From contig JADGJP010000015.1 in the NCBI GenBank assembly GCA_027603065.1, positions 491,933 through 555,932 on the forward strand: DNA of 64,000 bases, in the 5' to 3' direction. The position numbers were made by a program, and so were the translations under genes. The stretch is from Geranomyces variabilis (Eukaryota > Chytridiomycota > Chytridiomycetes > Spizellomycetales > Powellomycetaceae). Positions 47,221-59,415 of this stretch are shown piece after piece (the stretch's first letter is position 1; each line of letters opens with the position of its first letter). The notes beneath the pieces were generated by a model. The model searched no databases and was not told where the DNA came from. It was given only the letters and a program-made list of their open reading frames with translations.

Positions 47221-50200
47221 TTAGGAAGACTTTGCCTCGCATGCCAAAGAGGCGTTGTAGGCCTCGTCGTCGTCGAGGGTGCGATAAGAGCGTATGTATT
47301 CCTGAATCTCCGCCACGGGTTCGAGCGGGTATGCGACTTGCTGATACGCTTCGAGCTCCATCAAGGACCGCGAGATGCTCTCCAGCTTGTGATAATTTAA
47401 GAGGTTACTCCCTTCGAGCTTATTCTTCTGGCAAGCATCCAGAAACACCTGCGCATGAAAATGACGGCGGAATCAGGTTGACACACAAGAGCGTGACATA
47501 GCAGTTGACAACTTTTAATAATCGGCTTACCAAGTCGCCTTGAAATAATCCCGGAAAGGGAATCAGTGGAGGGTCCGCGGCTCGAATCTTTGCTCGCATG
47601 GTTTTGTAATTCAGCTCGCTCGAAACAAGTCGTACGAGCTCATCATACACGCGCATGTATTTACTGCTTATGGCCTGGGCGAGACGCAAGTTGGTTTGAT
47701 GAGAATCTTCATGGCTGAGGGCAGCCGATGTAGCGACCACATGCTCACCTCCTTTGTCTTCTTCAAACGATAGACTGAGGCAGTTTGCAGAGCTGCAACG
47801 ACTTCTTTAACACCATTGAAGTTGCGAAGCTTGTACAGAGACTGGTATCCGTAGAGAAATATCCTTGTAACATAAGTAACAGAACGAACGGCGGCAGAAA
47901 GCTAGAGAGTAAGAGCAAATACCTGTCCTAGCATGATTACGCGTTCATAGAGGCCTGCCCGGTACTTCGTGCTGTCCTTTCCAGAGACGATTTCGCTCAC
48001 GATCCATTGAACGACATGGTTAGACCATCGCGTCATGCGAAGGATATTTGGAGCATCCGTTTCTTTGCTGTCTTTCATCCACGCCAGATCCAAGTATTCT
48101 TTGGACTAGTGATGAACATGAGTGCCTTCCCTGTTACACGAGCATCATTGTTTAGCCAGAGCGTACCCGAATTGCTTTGAAAAGGTCGAACTCCATCAAC
48201 GTCAATTGCCGCGCCAGTTCCAGTGGTTCGAAGTCGACCAGCTTAAGCTTGACTTCCTCCGAGCCTTCCGGCAACTTGGCCCGGCCGCCAAAAGGCGTCC
48301 ACCCGCTCGGCCGGTCTGCCCCGGATATTCCCATGCCCATGGCACCCATGCCCATGCCCAAAAGCAGGGTATTGCGGTTGGCATTGGTCGAAGGCGCGGA
48401 AGCATCGGTTGAGTACCGCTTTGCCAAAATTCGAGGCAATATAGGCTTTGGAGCGATGTTCGGCACCGAATCCTCCTTAAGATCTGCGGATGCGTCCCGT
48501 TCTTTAAACGCAATCCGAAGACCGGAGCCCATTTTCCCATCTTCAAAGAACTCGGAAATGAATGCAGCGAGGCTGGCCTTCAGATCCGGATCGTCAGCGA
48601 AATCGCCCCAATGGTGTTCGATCCAAAATTTAAGCAGATTGATAATCCTTTCCGCGAATTTTGTTGTCAGAAAAGGCGCTGGACAGCATAACCCTTTTTG
48701 GTGTCATCATTTTCTGATCCAAACTAACCTGAGCAGAACTGGAGACTGTGCTCGAAGCTCATCTGACTTTTCGGCCCAAACTTCCCGATATTTCGCCAGG
48801 ATTGCCGCCAAAAGTGCCTTACTGCTAATGAACATGGGGTGCGTGAGAATTATAGTTTGCTGGTAATGATGGTCTGCACGAGAAGACAACCTTAGCTGAA
48901 AAGAACCTCCATACGTAAATTACCATTGCGCTTACCGTGCACAGCAGGATCCATCAGCCGCTCCAGCAGTTTATCCGGCGCGCCACCTTTAAGCTTTTTC
49001 TGACCGCCTTCTCCTCGGATGAAGATGATGTTCCCGCTGGACTCGTCCATTTCATCCTTTTCTTCACGCGCGCTCTGGAGCTGCTTGAGCACCTCTTCCT
49101 GCATCAATTTACGCAGCTTGCCCATGTCTGCGCGCAAAGTCAAATTTTCAGCTTCGCTCATCGCTTTCAGCTTTTCGGTCATCTTAAGATAGGGCAACAG
49201 TAAGTTTTTATTTCTTATGGGAGACGAGGAAGACGAAGCGGCCGGCCACACTTCAAGGTACCTTTAGCCGCTCCTCAACGGCCAATTTCTCGGCCACGAT
49301 GCCCGCGAGCTGTTTTCGAAGTTTTTGCGCATCCGCCTGAGCAGCGCTCTAGATATAATGCGGTTCTGTTGATCCCTTCGCTTGTTCTGACTGAGTATGA
49401 AATGTGACGTACCTCGGTAATACCGCTGGCCCGCCCCAGCCGATCCGAGCCCAGTTCTCCTCGTAATCTAGCGAGCTCCGCAAGATCTTCCGAGTATGCA
49501 TTTTGATATGCCTAGCAATTTCTTCAGACCGACCATCCCGCGCGTGGCCTTCGGCACCCGAAAACTTACTAAAAAGGCTTTTTCCGTTTCTGCGTTGCGT
49601 CGAAAGATGGCCTGAAGCTGCTCATTATGTTGCTTCGTAAGGTCCGTCATATTTGTTCGATAGTATTCATCTTGTTGCGCAGCGGCGTACTCAAAAAGCT
49701 GTATACTGGTCTTTCCTTTCGAAGAGAAGGAGAGGTCTCACAAATTTAGGTAGACCCGAACCGAAGAAGCACGCCGGTTTTCGTTCGCACTCGCGTACCT
49801 CGAGGTACGCTATGGTATTGGCTTGCTTTTCATTTTGATCCTGCAAGAAGTGTAACTGATCTATGAACCTCTCGCCAGTTTCTTTATCTTGAATGCCCGC
49901 GGCTTGCTAGAGGCGGGGTCGCGTGAGCTATCAGCATCTTTAAGCATCAATAAACGCTTTTGATTATACCTCTAGAAGCCGGTTTTTATGAAGAGCGACA
50001 TGTTTCTCCTCGACGAGTTGCCGTATAGTTTCCTACGTGAATGATCAATCTGGAGCTAGCGATTGCGCAATCTCATTTCAGTCGAACCTTGCATCGCGCC
50101 TGAAAGACGCTCTGGCTGACAATGAGATCCACGCACAAGGATCGCAGCGACTCTAGGCCCTCTGGTAGTTCAGAATAGATTTCTGAAATTTGAGAACTTT

Positions 50201-50882
50201 TTCTCTGATCTCGCTGGTCAGTTGTGTCGACATTGTAAACGCGGACAGCGCTGCTGGTCTGGCCGGTCACACCTGCGGGGCTACCGGAAACGATTGGGAA
50301 TACGCTGCAGGATGTCAATTTATTAAAGACAGGAATCAATTTACCGGTGTGCGCTGCAGAAGTAGCCATACATTCAAGTAGAGCTTGCAGTTCCGGATCT
50401 TTCGCGTAATCCAGGGGCCTTGATAGCAGAGTCTGAATACGGATAATAGCCCGCATGCTTCTAGCTTATCCACCAGAAGAACCAACCAATTTCCGTGCAC
50501 GTTAGACGCTCGGACGTTGGCTCCAGCTTCAAGCAGTTTTCGAGCTATTGCCGTTTGCGACGCTGCGACAGCTATGTGTAGTGCTGTCGAACCTGTGGCG
50601 TCCTGGGCGTCTACAATCACGTTTGGCTATATGGAACAAACAGCATGAGCCCCAGGCCCTACTTTGGTTTTCTATCTACACGCTAAACATTTTCTGGCAT
50701 CTTGCCTGTGCTAAAAGTATTTCGACGCACTCCAAGCTGCTTGCCGCGGCGGCAGTGTGCAGAGGGGTTCGGCCGTTCACGGGGTCGGGCTGGTTGACGT
50801 CCACCAGGCCGCGGTCAGAGTTTGCGAGCAGAGCATGCAGGGTTTGAGCATCACCACGCGAGGATAGCACAGACAAGCTCAT
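47221..50882 (-). CDS. Ras-family guanine nucleotide exchange factor with ankyrin repeats
   Basis: On the minus strand, many short exons carry, in order, ankyrin repeats (VNGRTPLHTAAAASSLECVE near 50790-50720; TGSTALHIAVAASQTAIARK near 50600-50530), then coiled-coil stretches (50460-49000, including MTDLTKQHNEQLQAIFRRNA and LRADMGKLRKLMQEEVLKQL). A RasGEF N-terminal region follows (HPMFISSKALLAAILAKYRE, KRLMDPAVH-like, 48960-48560), and then the catalytic RasGEF domain: FEPLELARQLTLMEFDLFKA (48250), ILRMTRWSNHVVQWIVSEIV (48040), then NLLNYHKLESISRSLMELEA near 47390 and PVAEIQEYIRSY. It should activate a Ras or Rap GTPase. A methionine/glycine run (GMGMGAMGMG) comes just before the catalytic domain. 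I did not fix every junction. The start at 50882 is the first ATG before the repeats. Confidence 0.83.
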
Positions 50883-51052
50883 GCCGGCATGCGTATTTCG
50901 TAGCAATGGGCCGACAGCGACGCAGAGTGGCCGGAGGGAGGGGTACCTTCATATACAATAGTGTGGCAGATGGGGCACGTGACCGAAACCCCCTCATGTT
51001 GGTTAGCTGTTGGAGCTCCATCGTCCTTCACCTCGGCGTCCATTTAACTCCA
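50883..51052. promoter_or_regulatory. Divergent promoter with CACGTG
   Basis: A 170-base gap between divergent starts carries CACGTGACC, core at 50976-50981. It is the third divergent promoter in this window with a CACGTG core. Confidence 0.45.
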
Positions 51053-51869
51053 ATGGCCGACCACGCTGCATTTCCGTCAAACGTCCAGGACGTCGCCTAT
51101 GGCCAGGCTTTGTGTGCGAGCAGCGATCTTGAGGTGCGTCTCACTGGCAAAAGGCGATGATCTGGTGTCCTAATTTAAATGACCGCGCATCGCGCTTTCG
51201 ACAGGCCGGCACGGTTGTAGAGCACTTTGAGGGAGAGAGTAAGTGTGGGCAGAGACCGTTTGAACTGCTTGCTTAAGGCTAACTTGTGCATGTGCGGTAC
51301 ATTAGTTGTCGATTATGACCAGCTCTCGGATTATGACAAAACATATGTGCTCAACTTTCTCCCGAAGGGCTCAGAGGATTGGATCTGGTAAAATCCTACG
51401 CAATAAAGTCCAGGCATGAGCTGCAAGCTGAAGCAACCTCTTCCAATAGGATGCTGCCGCGGTCAAACGCTCGCTTCGCCAATCGTAAGGAAGTTCGTTA
51501 TCTGGTGCCAACGCACCGTCAGTCGCGCCTCACTATCGACTTTCAGATTCCTGTGACCCTAATGCGTTCATCTGCTCGGACACGCTCGACCTCGTGCTTC
51601 GTCGCGCCGTAAAGAAGGACGAGCAAATCACCTTTCTTTATAACCAAGGGGCGGACTCCGACTACTGGGACCCGGTGTGGAATTTTAAAGTAATGTCTGG
51701 CGTGATGGACGCAGCCGCGTCACGGTTTCCTATATGCTCACTCCCCATGTAGTGCTGCTGCGGAGCAGCTCAATGCCAGGGTCTCATCGACCGCTACCGG
51801 GATTCCAATTTAGTGCATCCACCGCGGATAGCGAAGCTTTTCACGCTGCCCTCGAATAGAGAGGAATGA
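51053..51869 (+). CDS. Small SET-domain protein (putative lysine methyltransferase)
   Basis: Six exons (51053-51133, 51205-51238, 51306-51387, 51450-51484, 51547-51689, 51753-51869) join to 163 residues. The frame shows a SET-type core: GTVVEHFEGEIVVDYDQLSD, WMLPRSNARFANHSCDPNAF, with the N-H-S-C-D-P-N active-site motif split by an intron, then VKKDEQITFLYNQGADSDYW. It ends with a post-SET-like zinc motif CCCGAAQCQGLIDRYRDSN. The usual N-terminal G-x-G SAM motif is not obvious, and the protein is short, so it may be a compact enzyme or a degenerate one. Substrate is unknown. It is convergent with the C3HC gene (144 bases). Confidence 0.78.
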
Positions 51870-52012
51870 ACTGAACTTTTACACGTCAATGATAATGGCA
51901 TCAGATTGTAAACATGGTATTCCAAGAATATACCCCGCCTCCCTTAAGTGCAAGAGGAGCCGAGGGCTACGCACGATGAAACGCGGGAGCGGGAAGTGGG
52001 CACTTAAAAGAT

Positions 52013-55000
52013 TTACTGAGTGGGTCCCGAACTGATATTATCTCCATCCGGCTCGTCGTCATAGACTTCGGCGATATGCCCCGAGTCCTCATCCACGAAC
52101 GGTTCGACCGTGCGTTCGGTCGAGAAAGTCGTGAGCGCGTGGCCTTCCTCGTCATACTCTTCTTCAGCCTCAGGAGCCTCCTCGAAGTGCGCTTCTTCGT
52201 TATCAATACTGTCGTAGGCCCCGTCATCGTCGGCTTCCTCTTGGTCGAAGTCGCCGGCTTGGATCGCCTTGTACATGTCTCGGTCATCGTCGGAGTCGCT
52301 GTCGATCACGATCACATCACTCTCACCCGAAATTTTCTTGTTGTCTTGTTCTTCGTGCTCGTTTGAGTAATGCTCTGCGTCGCACTCTTCCTCGTCTTCG
52401 TAATGCTCTTCGTCGCTCTCGCTGCCGTCTGTTTCGCCTTTGTTTGGGAGAAAATGCGGAAATCTGGCGTCGTCCTCGTCCTCGTCTTCGTAAGGCCCCT
52501 CGTCGCTTTCGCTGCCGTCCGAGTAGCCTTCCAACGGCGAAGGCGGAAGAGCGCTGACTTCGTCACTCAAGTCAGAAGAGCGCTCGTCAGCGTCCTGAGA
52601 AGAAATCATCAGGATCTCAGGGAGCTCAGATTCTGTGTCCCCCATACCCTCAGCTTCCTCCTCATGGGCGGCCGTGTTAATCTTTGATATGTGAGCGTCC
52701 GCGGAACGCAGTTCACCGTCGTGCATTCCGGATGCGGGGGCCATGTGTGGCGTAACGTCTGCCAACGCACCCTCTTGCAGTCCTCCTGAGTCGTCATCAC
52801 CCTCATGTGTCGCTGCATCGTGCTCGGTCACGTGCTCAGCTTCCATAAGTGTGTGATCGTCGAGAATAACGACTTGCGGATTTGCATGTGCGTGGAACTC
52901 CGTAGAGTAAGCTGGGAGTTTTAAATGTCCCTCAATCGCCTCGGCGGGCACGACGACGCTTCCAGGTTGTGGCTCAACGTTAACGGAATCGCTGGGAACA
53001 CGCTCCGTGGGATTGTCATCCGGTTCATCAATTGCGATAGGCGGACTGATATCTCCGGCGGTGCGACCTGTGAACTCTGACTCTGCCTCGGTTGTCATTA
53101 AGCTCATTGGTTCGTCATCCGGCATGTCCGTTCCGGTATCGACTGTCGTCCTCTCCATGTCGCCAACCGCTGCCAAATCAACAAGGTCTGGCTCCATGCC
53201 TCTAGGGTGACCAATGATATTTGGTCCGTTGTCAAGGGCATGGCCTGTGTCCGAGAACGGTTCAGCGTTCAATCCTTTATTCAGCATTTCGATTTCATGC
53301 GCGTTTTCTCCGCTGGAACCCAAAGCTTCCTCTTGCGTTGCTCTGTATGTTTCCACATTTTCCTTCTGCCCGTCGGCAATAGCCCCATCATCGACCTCCA
53401 TTCCACTGCCAGTCACAACAGAGTGGGCTGCTTCCTCTGTAGATCTCATTGAGCTGTCTTCGTGAGCCGCCTCTCGTGACGCGGCATCTGCGTCGGACCT
53501 GTCCCCATTGCTGCCAGCACGCGATTCGCCAAGGCTAGTTGTGATAACAGGTTCCTCCACTTCAGCCGAAGGTTCCGGATCTACGCCAATGGAATCTCCT
53601 TCCATTCCACCTAAAGGTTCCCAGTCCATCGCGTTAGAATCTTCCGTCGGCTGGCGTAGTGGATATTCTGATCCTTCAAGCGGTGGTAAAAGAGTTTCCC
53701 CAGCTGGGGGGTCGTCAGATTTATCCGGTTGAGAGGCCTGGGTGGATTGGTCCACATCAGACACCATAGTTTCAGACCCGGTATCGATGTTCAAGTTGGA
53801 TTCTGCCAGTTGAGATGCCAGTTCGCGGTGGTGACTGTCCCTTGCTGACACAGCAACCTGCTGGTTGGACGATACAATTTCCTCATCTACCAAAACGAGC
53901 GATGCGACTTCATGAGGCTCCAGGGTTTTATCGCTAGACTTGGTGGGAATCTGATTGTCATCCGCAAAATGTGTTGGTTCTTCCACGCGCCTTGTATTCT
54001 CTAACACAACGTCTGGTAGAACCGCCGCCGCGCCATCCGATGCTGATTGACTCTGCTCACCGTGAGGCGAATCGGACTGCTCAGACTGGACCGGAATTTC
54101 GGCATGTGGCGATCCCTCCGGCAAAAGTGAAGCGCCGTTGGAGCTCGATAAGATTTGCTCCACATCTTCTGTATCGTGCGCAAATGGAGAGAATCGGCCC
54201 TCGGGAGTGTCGTCAACCTCACACGCATGGCTATCATTCACGGTTCCATGCAGGGTAGCCAGCGGCAGTGGCGAAGCTTGATTGCCAGTCTCAAAGTCTC
54301 GATAGCCCTCGTGATGCGTAAATTCTTCGATATCCGACGCGTTCCGCTCGTTTGCAACATGCGTCCTTCCATCCCATACAACAGTAACGTCGTTGTGGAC
54401 GGACGCCGGTGCAGATGGGTGTACAAAAGCAGCGGCATCAACATCCATAGGATCGTTGTCATGGGACAACGAGATTGATGGACTGTTTGCAGCCACCAGT
54501 CGAGCTGCCGGCACATCCACTTCTGAGAATCGTTGAAGCGGGGAAGAGGTCGCTGACTGAATAATGGAGTTAACCCAGTCCATGGCAGCACTTTCGGGTC
54601 TGCCTCTCTCCTCATTTGCAGCTTCCTCACTCGCCACTGCTTCCCACAACTGTATGGGATGCATTGGCGCAAAGAGCATGTGCGCTTCGGTCGCAGGCCG
54701 ATCACCATCAGCAAGGGGTTGGTTTTTCGCGCTAGGATCGGGATTTGAGTTTTTCATTTCGTCATCGGCTCCCGCGGGCGGCGTTGGTTGATTAAGCTGG
54801 ACGACTAGTTCACCCGTCGTTGTCTCATTGAAATGATCTCGATGCCCTTCGAACATCTGCTGTAGAGGGATTGAGAAACGACTTCCGTGGTCCCTTGACT
54901 GTCCGCTCAAGGTTGCCAAGGTTGCAGGTGTTGATGGCCATGAGGACGGTGCCACAATCGGTTTGGACAGTATGGGGTGCGTGGTACCATCGTCAGATAA

Positions 55001-56539
55001 CGCAGGGCTCTCTGACGCTCCCTGGGCCGAGGGGCTGCGTGGCATGGACTCATCATCTGAGGGTAGAGTTTGATGCGATTCGACGTTGAGCGCGCGGACC
55101 GCAGGATGCGCAACTGGCTCAGAGTCCGATACGTGTATGACGGGCCGCGAGGAAGCAGAGGTCACACCCTGCGTCGCGGGTAAAGTGCCAGCGGCAGTGT
55201 GCAAACTCAAGTCGGCTCCGTTGTTCACCGTAACGCGATCCGCTAGTGGAAGGGGTGTCACAGCGGTGGACTGGGCGATCCTGGTAGGAGACTATAAGGG
55301 GAGCATTGTGAGAAAGAGCCGTATCAAAAGCAATCTGCAGCGCATCTTACGGGTTGAGCCTGCGCCGGTGAAGCGCCAGCAGGCGCAGCCTTTTTCCTCA
55401 AACGCAAGGGTTGCACGGCGTCCAGCGTCGTAATCCAGCCCGCCTTGAAGTTCACATTGTTGACCCAGGGACAATACCACCTTGTCGAGCGTTACAACAC
55501 GGAATGAAACAGCGTCGCGTCAAAGCTTTTGGCGGTGGCTTACCTGTGCTGATGCCATACCGCGAAGTCTGGAAGTACCGGCGAGACTCCTTGCGGACCC
55601 GTCAACTTTATCCGCTTCGAATCTCTGTTCGCGGACTCTGACAAGAATGGCGCGACTTTTGAGAAGTTCCACAAGCCTGCGCGTCGGGCACACAAAGCGC
55701 ACTCCAAAAAGCGGTGTGAACCAGCGCATACGAGATCCCAGCCAAACAACGCGAGTAACACGGATGCTTTTGTCACCGCCGCATCACTATGTGGGGCCAG
55801 CTTTAGCTCGTTTGCTAGACTCGGTATGTCCAGATGGGCAAGTCTTTCCTCGATAGGATGAAGAAATACGCTGACCGGTACATCAGACGGATTCGCAATT
55901 AATTTTTCGTATCGAATGTGGAAACAGTGAACAATCTTTGGAGGCGAGATTATGGGAAACCGATAAGCAGACTCTAAAATGCATTGACAACGAAAGGGGT
56001 AAGAGCACATGGAGAGTTTCTCATCATCCATTCAGGAGCACTACACCTTCCAGGCATTGGCGTGCCCATAGACATCCTGTATCATGCGCGGTTTTTAGAT
56101 GTTCGAGAGCGACACTGTCTTCTCAGCAGACGACGGTGTGAACACAGAATCCAAAGAATTGGTTTGTAAAACATTTTACCATAAATCGGGACATCGGAAA
56201 TACCTTCATTGCTGCCGTCCTCCTCTGGGATGAAAGCCACGAGCGCCCGACACATTTGGCACTGCAGTCTAGACCGCGAGATGTTTGTCCACCCGTGGCG
56301 AGCGCAGGTGGGCGGTGAAAGGCAGTCTGACAAGCCGAACCATGTCCACTCGTAGAAACCAAAACGGACTGCGGTCAGGGTTATGGTGTGAATAGAACGG
56401 TGCCAAGACTACAGCTTATCTTAAAAGTGGCCAGCCGGTTGTACAAATCCTGATCCTTCAGTTGAATCTTAACCGAGTCGCCTGACGGGACGTATGAGAA
56501 CCCCGCGATAGCTTGGTCGAGTTTTCGCTTCGATATCAT
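52013..56539 (-). CDS. C3HC zinc-finger protein (ZC3HC1/Rsm1/Pml39 family) with a 1,092-residue acidic tail
   Basis: Six exons (56539-56413, 56368-56204, 56118-56047, 55973-55544, 55480-55351, 55291-52013) join in frame to 1,400 residues. The first 308 residues are the C3HC/NIPA core: DCLSPPTCARHGWTNISRSR, LQCQMCRALVAFIPEEDG, EHLKTAHDTGCLWARQCLEE then SAYRFPII, and a second unit LLALFGWDLVCAGSHRFLEC, ALCARRAGLWNF and HQHRWYCPWVNNVNFKAGW. Relatives dock at the nuclear pore basket (ZC3HC1, Pml39) or aid mRNA export (Rsm1). The usual C-P-W of the first unit is C-L-W here. The tail is rich in aspartate, glutamate and serine, and near its end has DVIVIDSDSDDD, a classic SUMO-interacting motif. Relatives are about 300-500 residues, so the tail is exceptional. 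Confidence 0.85.
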
Positions 56540-57257
56540 GACAGCATCTGGGTGAAAGAAAGTTAAGAGCTCAGGAGGAACAGCTCTGGGAACAGCAGCA
56601 CGCTATGAGGGGCTGTGCCATTGATTTACAGCGAGCACGCGTCCACTCTTCTCAGCACTCTTCTCTGCCCTCTTCTCGTTCTGCAACGACCCAGACTGCT
56701 GAAAGCGCACCAACACTAAATGAAACAGGAGCTAATGATCTATATTGTAAAGACTATTACGACTATCCGATAAGTGTATGCAAGGTCGCACTTCAGCTTC
56801 ACCGAGTTGTTGCAGCAGATGAGGGTCGGTTCGTGCAACGTGGATTGCGACACGTACTCCCTTGACAAAGACCCCGAGTCCTGTCACTCTCTGTAGCTGA
56901 ACAGATGCCAGGAAGTCCACAACGCTGGTCGTCTGATGCGCGAGTGACCATGACCAGTTGGCTCCTTGTAGCCGAACTCTGCCAGCACACGCATGACGCC
57001 GTGAACTCTTTCAGAGTCTCCGCGCAGGCCTTTCAAGATCACTTCGACGAGATTCGGCCATGTCTCAGGCCAGTCAAAATAAGCGATTTTGGCGACAACG
57101 CATGCCTGGAGGGTGAAAAGTACGTTCCTATTCCTTTCGGTCCGGACAGTTCGGACAGAATTGAGCGCAGCTCCGGAGTAGCTCCGCCTCGCCTTCCCCA
57201 TTTCTTTTTGTTCCCGTTTCCTTTTGTCTTCGGCAACGTCGTTCTTGTCAGCGAATC
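56540..57257. other. Gap between the C3HC gene and a SET-type methyltransferase gene
   Basis: A 718-base divergent gap. It should hold both promoters but also contains a relic of an importin gene at 56971-57105. The remaining frames, for example plus 56605-56865, show nothing recognisable. Confidence 0.4.
56971..57105 (-). pseudogene. Orphan exon of an importin-9/Kap114-type karyopherin
   Basis: On the minus strand, ACVVAKIAYFDWPETWPNLV and EVILKGLRGDSERVHGVMRV then LAEFG match the HEAT-repeat block of importin-beta proteins of the Kap114/importin-9 class, where D-W-P-x-x-W-P is diagnostic. A good acceptor (CACCCTCCAG) precedes it. Neither the upstream nor the downstream HEAT repeats are found within several hundred bases, and the flanking genes are unrelated. 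It appears to be a relic of a lost or moved gene, although an exon of a larger transcript cannot be excluded. Confidence 0.65.
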
Positions 57258-59368
57258 ATGGCAGAAGCATCTGACTCCTCCAAACGGGTAGCCGAACTTG
57301 TGCACTCGGACGGGCACCTCTCCAAAGCTAGAAAGCTGGACAAGCAAAGCGCGGTCGATGCATTGATTTCCTGGGCCGCAGCCAACGGGGCCAGCGTTTC
57401 CGGCCTAGTCTTTCGAGACCCTGACAACAACAGCGATTCAAAGTGCACCAGACGCACAGCCTTCACCGACGTGGCAATAGCTGCGAACTGTGAAATTGCT
57501 AGGATCCCGGCGTTGCTCGTTTTGTCGGAAAGCACAGCTCGAAACTCGCTTATGGGCGCCCGGCTGCACGAATACTTGGGTGCTCACTCCGAAGATCTCA
57601 CGCAAAAAGGCCGGGATCCATATGCTCCTGGCCTTATTCTGCTTTCGGCGTTCATGGTGTTTGAGCGTTTTGAAAATTCAAATTCGTTTTGGAAACCGTA
57701 TTTGGAGGCGCTGCCAGGCGAGTACGAGCTTCCCTTATATTGGGCCGATGCAGAGGTGGAACAGCTTTTGAAAGGGACCAATCTATGTCACGTGGTTCGC
57801 GAGCGTCAAAAGCTGTTAGAGAAGGGGCTTGCGATGGCTCAGGAAGCGTGTGGCCAAATGTTTGCTAATGGATCACTGCTCTGGTAAGATGTGTAAGCTG
57901 TGCATCATATCAATCATGCCTGCTCCGTGATGACAAATGCTCTGTTTTGTCTCAGGGAAAACTTTCTCTGGGCCTATTCGTCCATTTCAAGTCGTGCATT
58001 TCCGCGAACTCGAGCCGCCGAGGTCGATGAGCGAAGACACGTTGCTGACGAAGCGTTGGAAGTGTCGTCAGGCGCCAGCGAGCTTTGCCTATATCCAGTT
58101 CTAGACATGGTGAGATGCTGTGCACCTTTGCCGGCAAAATCAATCCTGGACGCTCACTCATCATCCTGCATCTGTAGCTTAACCACCAACGTGGCCAGCG
58201 TATTGAATGGCGAATTCAAGAGGGCGTGGGCGTTAGTTTTATTGCTTTGGAAGAAGTTGCTTGCGGTGCGGAAGTTTTCAACAACTATGGTGCCAAAGGA
58301 AACGAAAATCTTCTGGGCAACTACGGTTTTGTGCTGGACCCGAATCCAGAGGACTACGTTAAAATCGCTTTGAATATCCAAGATCTGGATCCTTGCGCTG
58401 CTCGAAAACGCACGATTTTGGCGCGTTTAATGCCGCATCGACTGGTGCATCTTCTGTTCGAGGGCGATGATGAGATCAAGCTGCCCGAGGATCTGCTGGC
58501 CGTGACGCGGCTCATGGTCATGAATCCCGCAGAAGTGATGCAGGCGGAAACATATGTTGGCGACGACTTGAAATCAACAGTCAACGCGAGGAACGAAATC
58601 GTTGCGCTGGGGTCCTTGTGGCAGTTGCTTAAGCGAAAGATAGCTGACGTGAAGCAAGCATCACGGAGCACGGAGCCCGAAACGAGCCGGGAGCGAATGG
58701 CTCGGATTTATCGCGACGGTGAGGAATTACTGCCCCTGAGTTCTCTAAATGCGTGCAGGACTAATCAACGGGTCGTCAGTATTCTAGGCCAAATCAGAAT
58801 TCTTGAGCACAACGTGAAACTGTGTTCTACCACAGCTGATAATTTTGTCCGTGTCACGTTCGCTAATCGTTTCCCCGATCTGGCGCTTCCTTCGATGAGC
58901 TTGTTGACTGCGGACTCTAAACACTTGCCGCCGTGTTTTCGTGACGGGATTAACCAGCTGCTGGGCAGGTTGGACGACGACGAGGCGGACCTGTTTGACG
59001 AGGACACCATACTATGTTTAGCCTTGGCCCATGAGCGGCTGAGGGGAGAAGCGTCTCCCTGGGCTAACTTTTTAACTACCCAACACGAAGATGTCAGTCA
59101 CCTTGTAGAGTAAGTTTCAGACGTTTTCCCGCCGGTCGTTGCTGCGCACATCGCATGAGCTTACGATATTTTCAGCGATAGGGCGGAAGCGGCTGCCGAT
59201 CATTTTAGGGAATCCATAAAGCCGTTGTTGTCTGAATGCTCTTGCCAGCCAGGGGCTTATTCGCTAGAAGATTTTTTATGGTCTGCAAGTCTTCTCGAGC
59301 GGAGAAGTTGCGAAGTCGCTGAAGGTTTGACTCCCACAATACATGGATTCGGGATATTAACAATATAG
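57258..59368 (+). CDS. SET-domain protein lysine methyltransferase (SETD6/Rkm type)
   Basis: Four exons (57258-57883, 57956-58109, 58178-59109, 59176-59368) join to 634 residues. The SET domain is split by a long insert, as in the SETD3/SETD6/Rkm class: N-terminal WAAANGASVSGLVF, the ISET region DPYAPGLILLSAFMVFERFE with FWKPYLEALP, then WAYSSISSRAFPR, the core LYPVLDMLNHQRGQRIEWRI, EEVACGAEVFNNYGAKGNEN and LLGNYGFVLDPNPEDYVKIA. A helical C-terminal Rubis-type substrate domain follows. These enzymes methylate lysine in ribosomal proteins or other non-histone targets, in cytoplasm or nucleus. The exact substrate is not predictable. It starts next to the importin relic and ends 47 bases from TAP42. 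Confidence 0.9.
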
Positions 59369-59415
59369 ACAGTAGATGAATGATATTTACATAGAAGATT
59401 TAAGTTGCGTGGCCC

